Source: Rhizobium altiplani
GTDB taxonomy: Bacteria > Pseudomonadota > Alphaproteobacteria > Rhizobiales > Rhizobiaceae
Reading direction: 5' to 3'
NCBI RefSeq assembly: GCF_001542405.1
Contig: NZ_LNCD01000034.1
Location: forward strand, 1 to 64,000
DNA: 64,000 nucleotides
Shown here: one piece after another, positions 40,238 through 49,055 of the stretch
Position numbering within the stretch: position 1 is the first letter of the stretch
Layout of the letters: each line of letters opens with the position of its first letter
The notes under the pieces: model-generated
What the model was told of the DNA's origin: nothing
The model's input: only the letters and a program-made list of their open reading frames with translations
The model's database searches: none
Made by a program: the position numbers and the translations under genes

Positions 40238-42319
40238 ATGGCACAGGCGACCGCGCTTCTGATGCATGGCAGGAACGCACCCGATGAGGGAATAGACTGG
40301 AAACGCGTCACCTATCTCCTGCATCTCTCGCGCATCCTTGATGAGATGGAGGAAACACGGCTCGTTCCCGAGAAAAAGATCCTCTATCAGTTTTCCGCCC
40401 GCGGCCACGACATGGCGCAGATCATGCTCGGGCTGCAGCTGACGAACCGCCACGATGCTACCTGCGGCTACTATCGGTCACGGCCGCTGCTTTTGTCGCT
40501 CGGCGTCGATCCGGCCGATGCGCTCGGCTCGGCGATGGCGCGCGCCGGCGGCTATTCGGACGGTCGCGATATCGGCGTCGTCTTCAACTATCCGAACCGC
40601 GACGGCGCCTCTGCTCTGCCGATGTGCGGCGGTGTCGGAGCCCAGTACACCCCGACCGCGGGCTGGGCCCAGGCTATTCACTACCATGCAACGGTCCTCG
40701 GGGAGCATGACTACAGTGACGCGGTAGCGGTCGTCCTTGGTGGAGATGGTTCGGTCGCTTCGAATGGCTTCTGGTCGGCGCTGACAATCGCTACAACGCA
40801 GAAGCTGCCGATGTTGTTTTACGTCGAGGATAACGGCTTCGGCATCTCAGTTCCCTCCGATATGCAAACGCCGGGCGGAAACATTGCAGCCAATCTCGCG
40901 AGCTGGCGCGGCCTTGCCATATTTGAAGGTGATGGCTGCGATCCCGCTGACGTGGCTCGCCTCACGCAAAACGCCGTCGGTTTCGTCCGCGAGCAGAGAA
41001 TGCCGGCTCTCCTGCGGCTGACGGTTCCGCGGCTGGAGGGTCATAGCTTCCAGGACACCCAGTCCTACAAGAGTGAAGAGCTGGTAAAGGCGGAATGGGC
41101 CCGCGATCCGTTGCCCCGTCTGCGAGACTATCTGGTTCCCTTGGCAATCAGCGCTGACGAGTGGGAAGCCTGCAGGCTTGAGGCCGGCGACACCGCGGAA
41201 AAGGCACGCGCCGAGGCTGAAAGCCGCGCCTTTTCGTCTCCCGAAACCGTCACCCGTCATGTGTTTTTCGACGGGGAAATGCAGTCGATGGGCGGTCAGC
41301 ACTGCGACGGCTACCAGGCTCCGGAATGCAGCAACGAGGCCGCGCCAGATGGCCAACGCATCAATATGGTCACCGCGATCAGGCGCACACTGGACCACGA
41401 ATTGGCCACCAACCCACGCGTGGTGCTGTTTGGCGAGGACATTGGTCCGAAGGGCGGCGTTCACGCGGTCACGCTTGGACTCCAGGAGAAATTCGGCAAG
41501 GACCGTGTCTTTGACACATCGCTGTCGGAAGAAGGCATCGTCGGTCGCGCCGTCGGGATGGCGCTCGCGGGCCTCGTTCCCGTTCCCGAGATCCAGTTCC
41601 GCAAATACGCCGAGCCCGCGACGGAACAGATCAACGATTGCGGCACGATCCGCTGGCGCACCAATAACCGGTTCGCCGCGCCGGTCGTGCTGCGCGTGCC
41701 CGGCGGCTTTTTCAAATGTGGGGATCCGTGGCACAGCCAGACGAACGAGGTCGCCTTCGTCCATCAACCAGGCTGGCAGGTTGCCGTTCCCTCGAACGCC
41801 GAAGACGCCGTCGGGCTGTTGCGAACGGCCCTGCGCGGGAACGATCCGGTGATCTACTTCGAGCATCGCGCCATGCTCGACCATCCATGGGCCCGTCGCC
41901 CCTACCCCGGCGACAACTTCGCGCTTCCCTTTGGCAAGGCACGCTTTACACAAAGGGGCGACGCAATCACGATCGTGACCTGGGGTGCCATGGTTCCACG
42001 CTGCGAGGAAGCGGCAGAAGGCATATCCGCCGATGTCATTGATCTGCGTACATTGATGCCGTGGGACCGCGAGAGCGTCATCTCGTCGGTTCGTCGCACA
42101 CGACGCTGCCTTGTCGTCCATGAGGATCTTGGAACAGCCGGCTTCGGCGCAGAAATCGCCGCCGTCGTTGCTGACGAGGCTTTCCTGGATCTCGACGCCC
42201 CGGTCTCGCGGTTGACGATGCCTGACATCCCAAGCCCGCACAATCCGTCCCTGCTCGAATGGGCACTGCCGTCCGTGGACCGCATCCGGCAGAAGATCAC
42301 CGCCCTGGTGGAGTACTAG
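40238..42319 (+). CDS. 2-oxoacid dehydrogenase E1 component, fused alpha and beta subunits
   Basis: A 693-residue thiamine-diphosphate enzyme that decarboxylates a 2-oxoacid and passes the acyl group to the E2 lipoyl domain. The N-terminal alpha half (about 1-330) has YYRSRPLLLSLG, the ThDP motif GGDGSVASNGFW to FYVEDNGFGIS and RLEGHSFQDTQSY. The beta half (about 365-693) has VVLFGEDIGPKGGVHAVT, FDTSLSEEGIVGRAVGMALAG, GGDP-like PGGFFKCGDPWHSQ and VIDLRTLMPWDRE. The ATG at 40238 has GGGAGG upstream. The E2 gene follows 3 nt later; there is no E3 nearby. Branched-chain, acetoin or another 2-oxoacid are all possible substrates. Confidence 0.9.
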   Translation: MAQATALLMHGRNAPDEGIDWKRVTYLLHLSRILDEMEETRLVPEKKILYQFSARGHDMAQIMLGLQLTNRHDATCGYYRSRPLLLSLGVDPADALGSAMARAGGYSDGRDIGVVFNYPNRDGASALPMCGGVGAQYTPTAGWAQAIHYHATVLGEHDYSDAVAVVLGGDGSVASNGFWSALTIATTQKLPMLFYVEDNGFGISVPSDMQTPGGNIAANLASWRGLAIFEGDGCDPADVARLTQNAVGFVREQRMPALLRLTVPRLEGHSFQDTQSYKSEELVKAEWARDPLPRLRDYLVPLAISADEWEACRLEAGDTAEKARAEAESRAFSSPETVTRHVFFDGEMQSMGGQHCDGYQAPECSNEAAPDGQRINMVTAIRRTLDHELATNPRVVLFGEDIGPKGGVHAVTLGLQEKFGKDRVFDTSLSEEGIVGRAVGMALAGLVPVPEIQFRKYAEPATEQINDCGTIRWRTNNRFAAPVVLRVPGGFFKCGDPWHSQTNEVAFVHQPGWQVAVPSNAEDAVGLLRTALRGNDPVIYFEHRAMLDHPWARRPYPGDNFALPFGKARFTQRGDAITIVTWGAMVPRCEEAAEGISADVIDLRTLMPWDRESVISSVRRTRRCLVVHEDLGTAGFGAEIAAVVADEAFLDLDAPVSRLTMPDIPSPHNPSLLEWALPSVDRIRQKITALVEY

Positions 42320-42322
42320 ATC

Positions 42323-43543
42323 ATGGTCGATTTCGCCGAAGTCCTCGTTCCCGTCGAACAGGAGGGCACGAAGACGGTCGTTCGCAACTGGCTGAAGCAA
42401 CCGGGTGAGACTGTCGCCCTGGATGATCCCCTCGTCGAGCTTGAGACGGACAAGGTGACGCAGGAGATTTCCGCACCCGCAGCCGGGATACTTGACGAGA
42501 TCGTCATGGGATCGGGCACGGATGCGACGCCTGGCGCAGTTCTCGGCCGTATTCGCCTGATAGCTACCGCTCCCGGTGATGACCGTGCGCGGGATGCTCC
42601 ACGCTTTCCGTCCCGCGAGACAAGCGATGCAGGCGGGGACCGGTTCTCGCCGGCGGTTCGCAGTGCCGGCGAGCAATACGGCATCGACCCGGCTGCGGTG
42701 CTTGGCACCGGCAGGGACGGACGTGTCACGCGTACGGATATGGATGCCGCGTTCGAAAAAAAACAGCGACGCGACGGGGTACCGTCGTCCGTGAACACAC
42801 CGACCGGCTCCGAGCCGACCATTCTCGCCCGCGATCAGATCAGTCACGGATCGCGTATGGTCGCCCATACGCCCATGCGGCTTTCCATCGCCCGGCACAT
42901 GCTGGAGTCGCTTACGGCCGCCCCCCATGTCACGTCGATCTTCGAGGCCGATTTCACGGCAGTCATCAGGCATCGCGAAAGGAACAAGGCGGCAATGGCC
43001 GCCGATGGCATCAATCTTTCCTATACGGCCTACATCATCGTCGCCTGCGTCGTGGCGATGCGGGCAGTGCCGGAGATCAACAGCCGCTGGCATGAGGATC
43101 ATCTGGAGGTCTTCGACGATATCAACATCGGCGTCGGCATGGCCCTCGGCGACAGGGGCCTGGTCGTCCCGGTGATCCAGAAAGCGCAGAGCCTCGCGTT
43201 ACCGGCTGTCGCCGCCAGACTTCAAGACCTGACCAATCGCGGGCGTTCGGGTGGCCTGACCAACGCCGACATGCGCGGCGGCACCTTCACCATCTCAAAC
43301 CATGGCGTGTCTGGCTCGCTGGTCGCTACGCCCATCGTCATCAATCAGCCGCAGTCGGCAATTCTTGGCGTCGGAAAAATGGAGAAGCGCGTCGTCGTAC
43401 GAGAGATCGACGGCGTCGACACCATCCAGATTCGACCAATGGCTTATGTCTCGTTGACTATCGATCATCGCGCGCTGGACGCCCACCAGACAAATGCCTG
43501 GTTGACGTCTTTCGTTCAGACCCTGGAGGGCTGGCAGGAATAG
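42323..43543 (+). CDS. Dihydrolipoamide acyltransferase E2 component
   Basis: A 406-residue E2. Domains: one lipoyl domain (about 1-78) with lipoylation Lys in ELETDKVTQEI; a peripheral-subunit-binding domain FSPAVRSAGEQYGIDPAAVL with GTGRDGRVTRTD (about 110-145); and the catalytic core (about 175-406) with GLVVPVIQKAQSL and TISNHGVSGSLVATPI. The active-site motif reads DHRALDAHQ, so the usual HxxxDG Gly is Ala. The catalytic His and Asp are kept. Translationally adjacent to the fused E1. Confidence 0.9.
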   Translation: MVDFAEVLVPVEQEGTKTVVRNWLKQPGETVALDDPLVELETDKVTQEISAPAAGILDEIVMGSGTDATPGAVLGRIRLIATAPGDDRARDAPRFPSRETSDAGGDRFSPAVRSAGEQYGIDPAAVLGTGRDGRVTRTDMDAAFEKKQRRDGVPSSVNTPTGSEPTILARDQISHGSRMVAHTPMRLSIARHMLESLTAAPHVTSIFEADFTAVIRHRERNKAAMAADGINLSYTAYIIVACVVAMRAVPEINSRWHEDHLEVFDDINIGVGMALGDRGLVVPVIQKAQSLALPAVAARLQDLTNRGRSGGLTNADMRGGTFTISNHGVSGSLVATPIVINQPQSAILGVGKMEKRVVVREIDGVDTIQIRPMAYVSLTIDHRALDAHQTNAWLTSFVQTLEGWQE

Positions 43544-43662
43544 CGCAGGCGGCTCGCAAATAGCCGCGCCCGTCAGCTCGACTGGCGTCCCCCACGTATC
43601 ACCGAAACGGCACCGTTGTATGCAGCACGCATCCACAATCGCGCGAGTGTGCATAACAGCGT

Positions 43663-43741
43663 CCTATGGTAGCGTTTTCATTGACTACAACGCGGCATGC
43701 GCTAGCTTTGACGCAAACAGTTGATTCAATTCTGGTGGGAT
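43663..43741 (+). promoter_or_regulatory. Conserved upstream element, copy A (before the AraC gene)
   Basis: This stretch is strongly alike to 61965-62044, which lies before the GGDEF-EAL gene. Shared blocks are CCTATGGTAGCGTTTT, ATTGACT, CGGCAT, CGCTAGCTTT and TTGATTCA/CTGATTCA, then GTGGGAT. TTGACT (43681-43686) and TAGCTT, 16 nt apart, may form a promoter. The rest of the 224-nt gap holds a short GCGGCT/AGCCGC hairpin after the E2 stop. Confidence 0.6.
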
Positions 43742-43767
43742 AGCTAGGCCGTGCTCCCTGATCCGCT

Positions 43768-44961
43768 ATGGAGACCGAATTGCCGGACGATGAACGATCT
43801 CGCCCCTTCCCTCCACACGCTGATGGCGGCAAGCACGACGATAGCAAGACCGTGCAGGTGGAACGCCGTCGCTTTCCTCGCGAAACCAAACCGTCGGACG
43901 AGCACCCTGCGCCTCCTCCGGCATTGAAACCTCTGCGATTTTCCACGCGCGACCTTGAGCCGGCACAGCAATTTTCCGCCTGGCAGTCTTATGTCGCGCC
44001 ACTTGTCGATATCAGGCGCCCGGACAGCATTCCCACCGATACGGGTTTTGTGGCCGACCATGCAGTCTGGAACCTCGGCGGCATGCTTGTCGTTCAGCAA
44101 AGCACGCCCGCCCATAGCTATATGCGTTCGGAAGCGAAGGTTCGATCAAGCCCGATCGATCACTGGCATATCTCTGTATTGCGCGGCGGCCGAACATGGA
44201 CGGAAGTTGGCGGACATGTTTCCGAGGGCGAGCCTGGAAATGTCGAATTGCGCAGTCTGGGGCATCCCTTTCGCGGTCGATCGACGGACGCCCAAACCCT
44301 GTCCCTCTACCTGCCTCGCGAATTGCTCCATCCCGCCTCCGCTGTCGAAATCAAGAACAACATCGCGCTCGTCGGAACACGCGCCAAACTGCTGATCGAC
44401 TATCTGGATGGCGTCGAGACGAAGCTGGCGCTGCTTGCTGAGGCGGATCTTTCTCACGTGGTACAGACCGTCCGCGATCTGATCCTGGCCTGTGTTGCAT
44501 CATCGTCAGCACATGTCTCGTCGCCAGAACAAAGCAGCGCCTTGCCACTGAAGGAACGCGTCCACCGCTTCGTCCAGCACAATCTGATGTCACCCGACCT
44601 GACGACCGACCGTTTGTGCCGGGAACTGGGCGTTTCCCGCACGCGGCTCTACCAGGCATTCGAGACAGACGGCGGTGTGCATCACTATATCCAGCGACGC
44701 CGGCTCTTGTCCGCGCACGCCGCATTGAGCGATACCTCCAACCGGCAACAAATCGGCGATATCGCCTTCGCGGCTGGCTTTTCCTCAGCCGCACATTTCA
44801 GCCGCGCCTTCAGCAAGGAATTCGGCTACAGCCCGCGTGAGGCGAGGACTTCGGGCATGCCGTCCAATATTGGCTATTCCGTCGAGCCGGTAGCCGAGGC
44901 TGAAACTGGTCAGTCCTTCGACACATGGCTGAGAACGCTTGGGCACAACCGTCGAGCCTGA
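43768..44961 (+). CDS. AraC-family transcriptional regulator
   Basis: A 397-residue regulator. The first 50 residues are polar and disordered. Residues about 55-230 form an AraC-binding-like (FeaR-type) sensing domain including HWHISVLRGGRTWTEVGG. The C-terminal double helix-turn-helix (about 270-370) shows LTTDRLCRELGVSRTRLYQAF and IGDIAFAAGFSSAAHFSRAF followed by FGYSPREAR, the AraC signature. It lies 224 nt after the E2 gene and may control the 2-oxoacid dehydrogenase operon. The start at 43768 is the first ATG; a later one is possible. Confidence 0.85.
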   Translation: METELPDDERSRPFPPHADGGKHDDSKTVQVERRRFPRETKPSDEHPAPPPALKPLRFSTRDLEPAQQFSAWQSYVAPLVDIRRPDSIPTDTGFVADHAVWNLGGMLVVQQSTPAHSYMRSEAKVRSSPIDHWHISVLRGGRTWTEVGGHVSEGEPGNVELRSLGHPFRGRSTDAQTLSLYLPRELLHPASAVEIKNNIALVGTRAKLLIDYLDGVETKLALLAEADLSHVVQTVRDLILACVASSSAHVSSPEQSSALPLKERVHRFVQHNLMSPDLTTDRLCRELGVSRTRLYQAFETDGGVHHYIQRRRLLSAHAALSDTSNRQQIGDIAFAAGFSSAAHFSRAFSKEFGYSPREARTSGMPSNIGYSVEPVAEAETGQSFDTWLRTLGHNRRA

Positions 44962-45282
44962 GCGCGGTCCTCGCGTTAACGCCTTTCGTCGATCGCCACC
45001 CTTTCGCGCTGAATGCCCGCTACCGCAAATTCCCGCGTTCTTGGGTCATGCCTCGTGCAAGGCGAGCACCCACGGCTGTGCCAATATCGCTCAAGAGCGA
45101 GAGCACCTGGGAGTCCCTTGAGCCCGCAGAAATGTACGCTGCTGCAAGTTTCCGGATGCGTAGCTAACGACAAGATCCCGGTAACCCCTTAATAAAGAAG
45201 CATAATCGCAGTGCAGGCAGTGAGACGGAACGCACAAGGAAATGCGCCCGTCATCAGATGGGGCAACTTTCAGGGGCATATC
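44962..45282. other. Intergenic region, no gene seen
   Basis: 321 bases between the AraC gene and the small unknown gene. Short frames on both strands lack ribosome sites and recognisable families. No dyad or terminator with a T-run was found. Confidence 0.5.
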
Positions 45283-45504
45283 ATGGAACCGACCAACCCT
45301 ACGATCCAGATCAGCAACCCTCAATATTCTACGAATGATCCGTACCGCGTCGTCGAGCGTGAGGAAGTCCTTGCACAGGCTTTTCGAGCTTTCGTGCAAC
45401 GAGCCGTTGCTGCGGGATGGAAGGAAACCGAGGTCGCTCTGACCTTGGCCGATATCGCCGACGATTACGTAATGGCTCTCGCGCGAAGGGTTAAGGCGAA
45501 CTAG
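45283..45504 (+). CDS. Small hypothetical protein
   Basis: A 73-residue acidic protein starting MEPTNPTIQISNPQYS; AGGGG lies 7 nt upstream of the ATG. The C-terminal 45 residues are helical (VVEREEVLAQAFRAFVQRAV, then WKETEVALTLADIADDYVMAL). I recognise no family. It has no signal peptide or membrane segment. A GC-rich hairpin follows it. Confidence 0.55.
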   Translation: MEPTNPTIQISNPQYSTNDPYRVVEREEVLAQAFRAFVQRAVAAGWKETEVALTLADIADDYVMALARRVKAN

Positions 45505-45516
45505 CATCGAGTACCT

Positions 45517-45605
45517 TTCGCGTGCAGCACCACCTGAACGCGAAATGCCAGCATCTCTTCAGCGTGTCCGGGGCCCACCGCTTTGCACTGTTGCAAGCGG
45601 TGGGC
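45517..45605 (+). terminator. Two hairpins downstream of the small gene
   Basis: TTCGCGT (45517-45523) pairs with ACGCGAA (45538-45544). A stronger stem, GCCCACCGCTT (45573-45583) with AAGCGGTGGGC (45595-45605), has 11 perfect pairs and an 11-nt loop. Neither has a T-run. The remainder of the 354-nt gap to 45858 shows nothing else. Confidence 0.5.
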
Positions 45606-45858
45606 CTCGGTCGTTGAGCCGACGCTAAGCGCTCCTGACGACTTGTCAGACTCGCTTGGCGTCACAATCCATCAGTTTCTTTTCAAAGACTTCAGCCTGC
45701 TTTGGCAATGTTCCTGGCTGCCCGTCGGTCCTCGGGGTAGCACCGGGCTCGACAATTGAGCTCCATCATTTGCTTTACTGATGCGACGCTGTACAGTCGC
45801 GAGCGGCCCGATTGGCTGCGGCTTATCAAACACGAGCGCCAGCATAGAAGGAGGAATG

Positions 45859-46236
45859 ATGTTTCATCATGTTTCTATCGGCGTGTCCGATCTCGAGCGT
45901 GCACGAAAATTCTACGACGCAGCACTTGAGCCGCTGGGCTATACGAGGCTTTCAACGAGTGACAGATGGCTGGGCTACGGTGCTGAACAGCCCCAGCTCT
46001 GGATAAAGCTCGCCGAGCGGCCTGTCGTTCCCGACATGGAGTCGGGCCTGCATTTCTGTTTTGTTGCCCCCAACGAGGAAGGCGTCAGGACCTTCCACGC
46101 AAACGCCATGGCCGGCGGCGGGACGGACAACGGAGAACCGGGAATACGCCCCGAGTACGGATCATTCTATTACGCGGCATTTGTCATCGATCCGGACGGC
46201 TATCGCCTGGAAGCGTTTTTCCGCCGCCCTGAGTGA
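45859..46236 (+). CDS. VOC-family (glyoxalase/bleomycin-resistance-like) protein
   Basis: A 125-residue vicinal-oxygen-chelate protein with two beta-alpha-beta repeats: MFHHVSIGVSDLERARKFYD at the start (metal His near residue 4), GLHFCFVAPNEEGVRTFHAN in the middle and FYYAAFVIDPDGYRLEAFF (metal Glu) at the end. Such proteins act as lyases, dioxygenases or resistance factors. AAGGAGGA precedes two adjacent ATGs; the second has better spacing. Located 50 nt upstream of an exporter gene. Confidence 0.85.
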   Translation: MFHHVSIGVSDLERARKFYDAALEPLGYTRLSTSDRWLGYGAEQPQLWIKLAERPVVPDMESGLHFCFVAPNEEGVRTFHANAMAGGGTDNGEPGIRPEYGSFYYAAFVIDPDGYRLEAFFRRPE

Positions 46237-46286
46237 AGGCCCGCAGCGCGGGCCGTCTTGAACCATCCCGATCCCAAGGCAACCGC

Positions 46287-47834
46287 ATGTCGCAACACCT
46301 TGAGCCCGCCTCCTCTCATCCGCCTTCGGCGGTGATCTGGGTGGGCTTCATTGCGATGTGCATCGGGATGTTCATGGGGATCCTGGACATCCAGGTGGTC
46401 GCGACATCCCTGCCGACAATTCAGCAGGCCATCAATATCGATCCTGACCAGATGAGCTGGATCCAGACCGTCTATCTGATCGCAGAGGTGATCGCGATAC
46501 CGTTGACCGGCTTGCTGACGCGTGTCCTGACCATGAGATGGCTGTTCGTCGCCTCCATAGGCTTGTTTGTCGTCGCTTCCACTGGCTGTGCGGCAAGCAA
46601 CGACTTTGGCGAACTGGTGGCCTGGAGGGTCGTACAGGGCTTTTCCGGTGGAACGCTGATCCCGGCGGTTTTTTCGGCCGTTTTCATCCTCTTTCCCAAT
46701 GAGCGGCAGGCACTCGCCACGACAATCGCTGGCGTGCTGGCGGTCTTGGCACCGACGGTTGGACCGATCATCGGCGGCTGGCTGACGTCAACCTATTCGT
46801 GGCATTGGCTGTTCCTCATCAATATCGTTCCCGGCATTGTCTCGGCGCTGGTGGCGTGGCAGTTCCTGCCCCGGCAGAAGGGCGACGTGTCCGAACTGCG
46901 GCACCTCGATGGTCTGTCGCTCCTTATGATGGCGCTGGCGCTGGCGAGCCTGGAACTGGGATTGAAGGAGGCGCCGACGAGTGGCTGGATCTCGCCTTAC
47001 GTCCTGAGCTTGCTGGCATTCAGCCTGGTATCGGGGTCCGCATTCGCATCCCGGTCGCTGCGCAGAACGCGTCCCATCGTCGACCTGCATCATTTCCGAG
47101 ATCGGAATTTCTTGGTCGGGTCGGCCCTCAGCTTCGTGCTCGGGATCGGCCTGTTCGGCTCGGTCTATCTCATGCCGGTGTTCCTTGCCTTCGTCAGGGG
47201 GCACAATGCCCTGGAAATCGGGATGACGATGCTGGTCACAGGCATAACGCAGCTACTCACTGCACCGATCGCCGTTGCGCTGGAAAAGCGGACCGATCCG
47301 CGTCTGCTCTCGGCCGCAGGCTTCGGGTTGTTTGCGATCGGACTGGGGATGAGCGCATTCCATGATCCGCGCTCCGACTTCGATGCCATGTTCTGGCCGC
47401 AGGTCGTGCGCGGTGCCGCGATCATGTTCTGCCTTTTGCCGCCGACACGCCTCGCCCTCGGAACCTTGCCGGCATCGCGGGTGCCCGACGCAAGCGGCCT
47501 CTTCAATCTGATGCGCAATCTGGGCGGGGCGATCGGCATCGCCATGATCGATACGATCATCTACACGAGGTCGGAACCGCTTGGGCAGAGACTATGGGAT
47601 CAACTGCGGGCCGGCGATGCAGCCACGGCGGCGTTTATCGGGGCTCCGGCGGGAACGATCACCGGCAGCACCGGCGAATTCGCACCGGACACGATCGCTG
47701 CGCTGGATCCGCTCGTACAGACGGCAGCAAGCGTCCAGGCGATCAACCAGGCTTGGCTGATCGTCGCCATACTGACAGGCTGCGCGTTGCTCTTCCTGCC
47801 TTTTGCAAGACGGCTGACCGCATCGCAGCCGTAG
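46287..47834 (+). CDS. DHA2-type MFS drug exporter (EmrB/QacA family)
   Basis: A 515-residue inner-membrane proton-driven exporter with about 14 hydrophobic segments. Family signatures are MGILDIQVVATSLPTIQQAI near the first helix, WRVVQGFSGGTLIPAVF (motif A/B region) and the motif-C-like VLAPTVGPIIGGWLTSTYSW. A FDAMFWPQVVRGAAIMFCL helix and NLMRNLGGAIGIAM late in the protein are typical of EmrB. No HlyD/EmrA partner gene is adjacent. ATG at 46287 taken as MSQHLEPAS; a longer frame begins inside the VOC gene. Confidence 0.88.
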   Translation: MSQHLEPASSHPPSAVIWVGFIAMCIGMFMGILDIQVVATSLPTIQQAINIDPDQMSWIQTVYLIAEVIAIPLTGLLTRVLTMRWLFVASIGLFVVASTGCAASNDFGELVAWRVVQGFSGGTLIPAVFSAVFILFPNERQALATTIAGVLAVLAPTVGPIIGGWLTSTYSWHWLFLINIVPGIVSALVAWQFLPRQKGDVSELRHLDGLSLLMMALALASLELGLKEAPTSGWISPYVLSLLAFSLVSGSAFASRSLRRTRPIVDLHHFRDRNFLVGSALSFVLGIGLFGSVYLMPVFLAFVRGHNALEIGMTMLVTGITQLLTAPIAVALEKRTDPRLLSAAGFGLFAIGLGMSAFHDPRSDFDAMFWPQVVRGAAIMFCLLPPTRLALGTLPASRVPDASGLFNLMRNLGGAIGIAMIDTIIYTRSEPLGQRLWDQLRAGDAATAAFIGAPAGTITGSTGEFAPDTIAALDPLVQTAASVQAINQAWLIVAILTGCALLFLPFARRLTASQP

Positions 47835-47969
47835 CGGCCGCTCATTTGGTGGACGTCAATCTTAAAGGATGAACAGAGCGTTCAATCGTCTTTTCGTGGC
47901 AGACGCTGCTCCCCATGTTATGCCCATCAAAATTCCCACCGCAAACCGCGATATCCAACGGGTAAAATC

Positions 47970-48992
47970 ATGAAGAAAATCGGCTTTCTCTCCTTCGGCC
48001 ACTGGGCGCCCTCGCCTCAATCAAAAACCCGCTCCGCGGGTGATGCGCTGCTCCAATCCATCGATCTTGCCGTTGCCGCCGAAGAACTCGGTGCGGACGG
48101 CGCGTATTTCCGCGTCCACCATTTTGCGCGGCAGCTGGCGTCGCCTTTTCCGCTCCTGGCGGCAGTCGGCGCGAAGACGAAGACCATAGAGACCGGCACC
48201 GCGGTCATCGACATGCGTTACGAGAACCCTCTCTACATGGCTGAGGACGCCGGTGCTGCCGATCTCATTGCCGGTGGCCGCCTGCAACTGGGGATCAGCC
48301 GCGGCTCTCCGGAGCAGGTCATCGATGGCTGGCGCTATTTCGGCTACCAGCCACAGGATGGTTCGAGCGATGCAGACATGGGCCGTGGCCATGCCGAGGT
48401 GTTCCTGGAAGCACTTAAAGGCGAAGGTTTTGCCCAACCGAACCCGCGTCCGATGTTTCCTAACCCACCCGGCCTGCTGCGCCTTGAACCCTATTCGGAA
48501 GGATTGCGCGAGCGCATCTGGTGGGGCGCGGGGTCCAATGCAACTGCAATCTGGGCAGCCAAGCTCGGCATGAACCTGCAGAGTTCGACGCTGAAGGACG
48601 ACGAAACCGGCGAACCCTTCCATGTCCAGCAGGCCGCCCAAATCCGCGCCTACAGGGAGGCATGGAAGGCAGCCGGCCATACTCGCACCCCACGCGTGTC
48701 AGTCAGCCGCAGCATCTTCGCGCTCGTCGACGATCGCGACCGTGCCTACTTTGGCCGCGGCGGCAAGGAACAGGATTCGATCGGCTATATCGACGAAAAC
48801 ACCAAGGCGATCTTTGGTCGCTCCTATGCGGCCGAACCTGAGGCTCTGGTCAAGCAGCTCTCCGAAGACGAAGCCATTGCCGAAGCCGACACCCTGTTGC
48901 TGACAGTCCCCAATCAACTCGGCGTCGAATACAACGCTCATGTGATCGAGGCGATCCTCAAATATGTGGCACCGGCGCTAGGCTGGCGTTAA
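47970..48992 (+). CDS. Luciferase-like (LLM class) flavin-dependent monooxygenase
   Basis: A 340-residue TIM-barrel flavoprotein. MKKIGFLSFGHWAP starts the first strand; AVAAEELGADGAYFRVHHF (about 34-52) and GTAVIDMRYENPLYMAEDAG followed by GRLQLGISRGSPEQVI are the LLM pattern. It would use reduced FMN from a separate reductase to oxidise an organic substrate, which is unknown. Stand-alone gene, convergent with yigZ; a GCGCTCGCCC/GGGCGAGCGC hairpin (49047-49076) overlaps the end of that neighbour. Confidence 0.87.
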   Translation: MKKIGFLSFGHWAPSPQSKTRSAGDALLQSIDLAVAAEELGADGAYFRVHHFARQLASPFPLLAAVGAKTKTIETGTAVIDMRYENPLYMAEDAGAADLIAGGRLQLGISRGSPEQVIDGWRYFGYQPQDGSSDADMGRGHAEVFLEALKGEGFAQPNPRPMFPNPPGLLRLEPYSEGLRERIWWGAGSNATAIWAAKLGMNLQSSTLKDDETGEPFHVQQAAQIRAYREAWKAAGHTRTPRVSVSRSIFALVDDRDRAYFGRGGKEQDSIGYIDENTKAIFGRSYAAEPEALVKQLSEDEAIAEADTLLLTVPNQLGVEYNAHVIEAILKYVAPALGWR

Positions 48993-49055
48993 GTCAGGCA
49001 CCGGATTGCTTGCTCGAGCGCTTACGCGATGCTGACCTGAAGGCTCGCGCTCGCC

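Noticed and set aside
40847..43102. A 751-residue open frame on the minus strand across the E1 and E2 genes
   Set aside because: It is antisense to two strongly conserved enzyme genes, has no ribosome site and no family resemblance. Long antisense frames are expected in GC-rich DNA.
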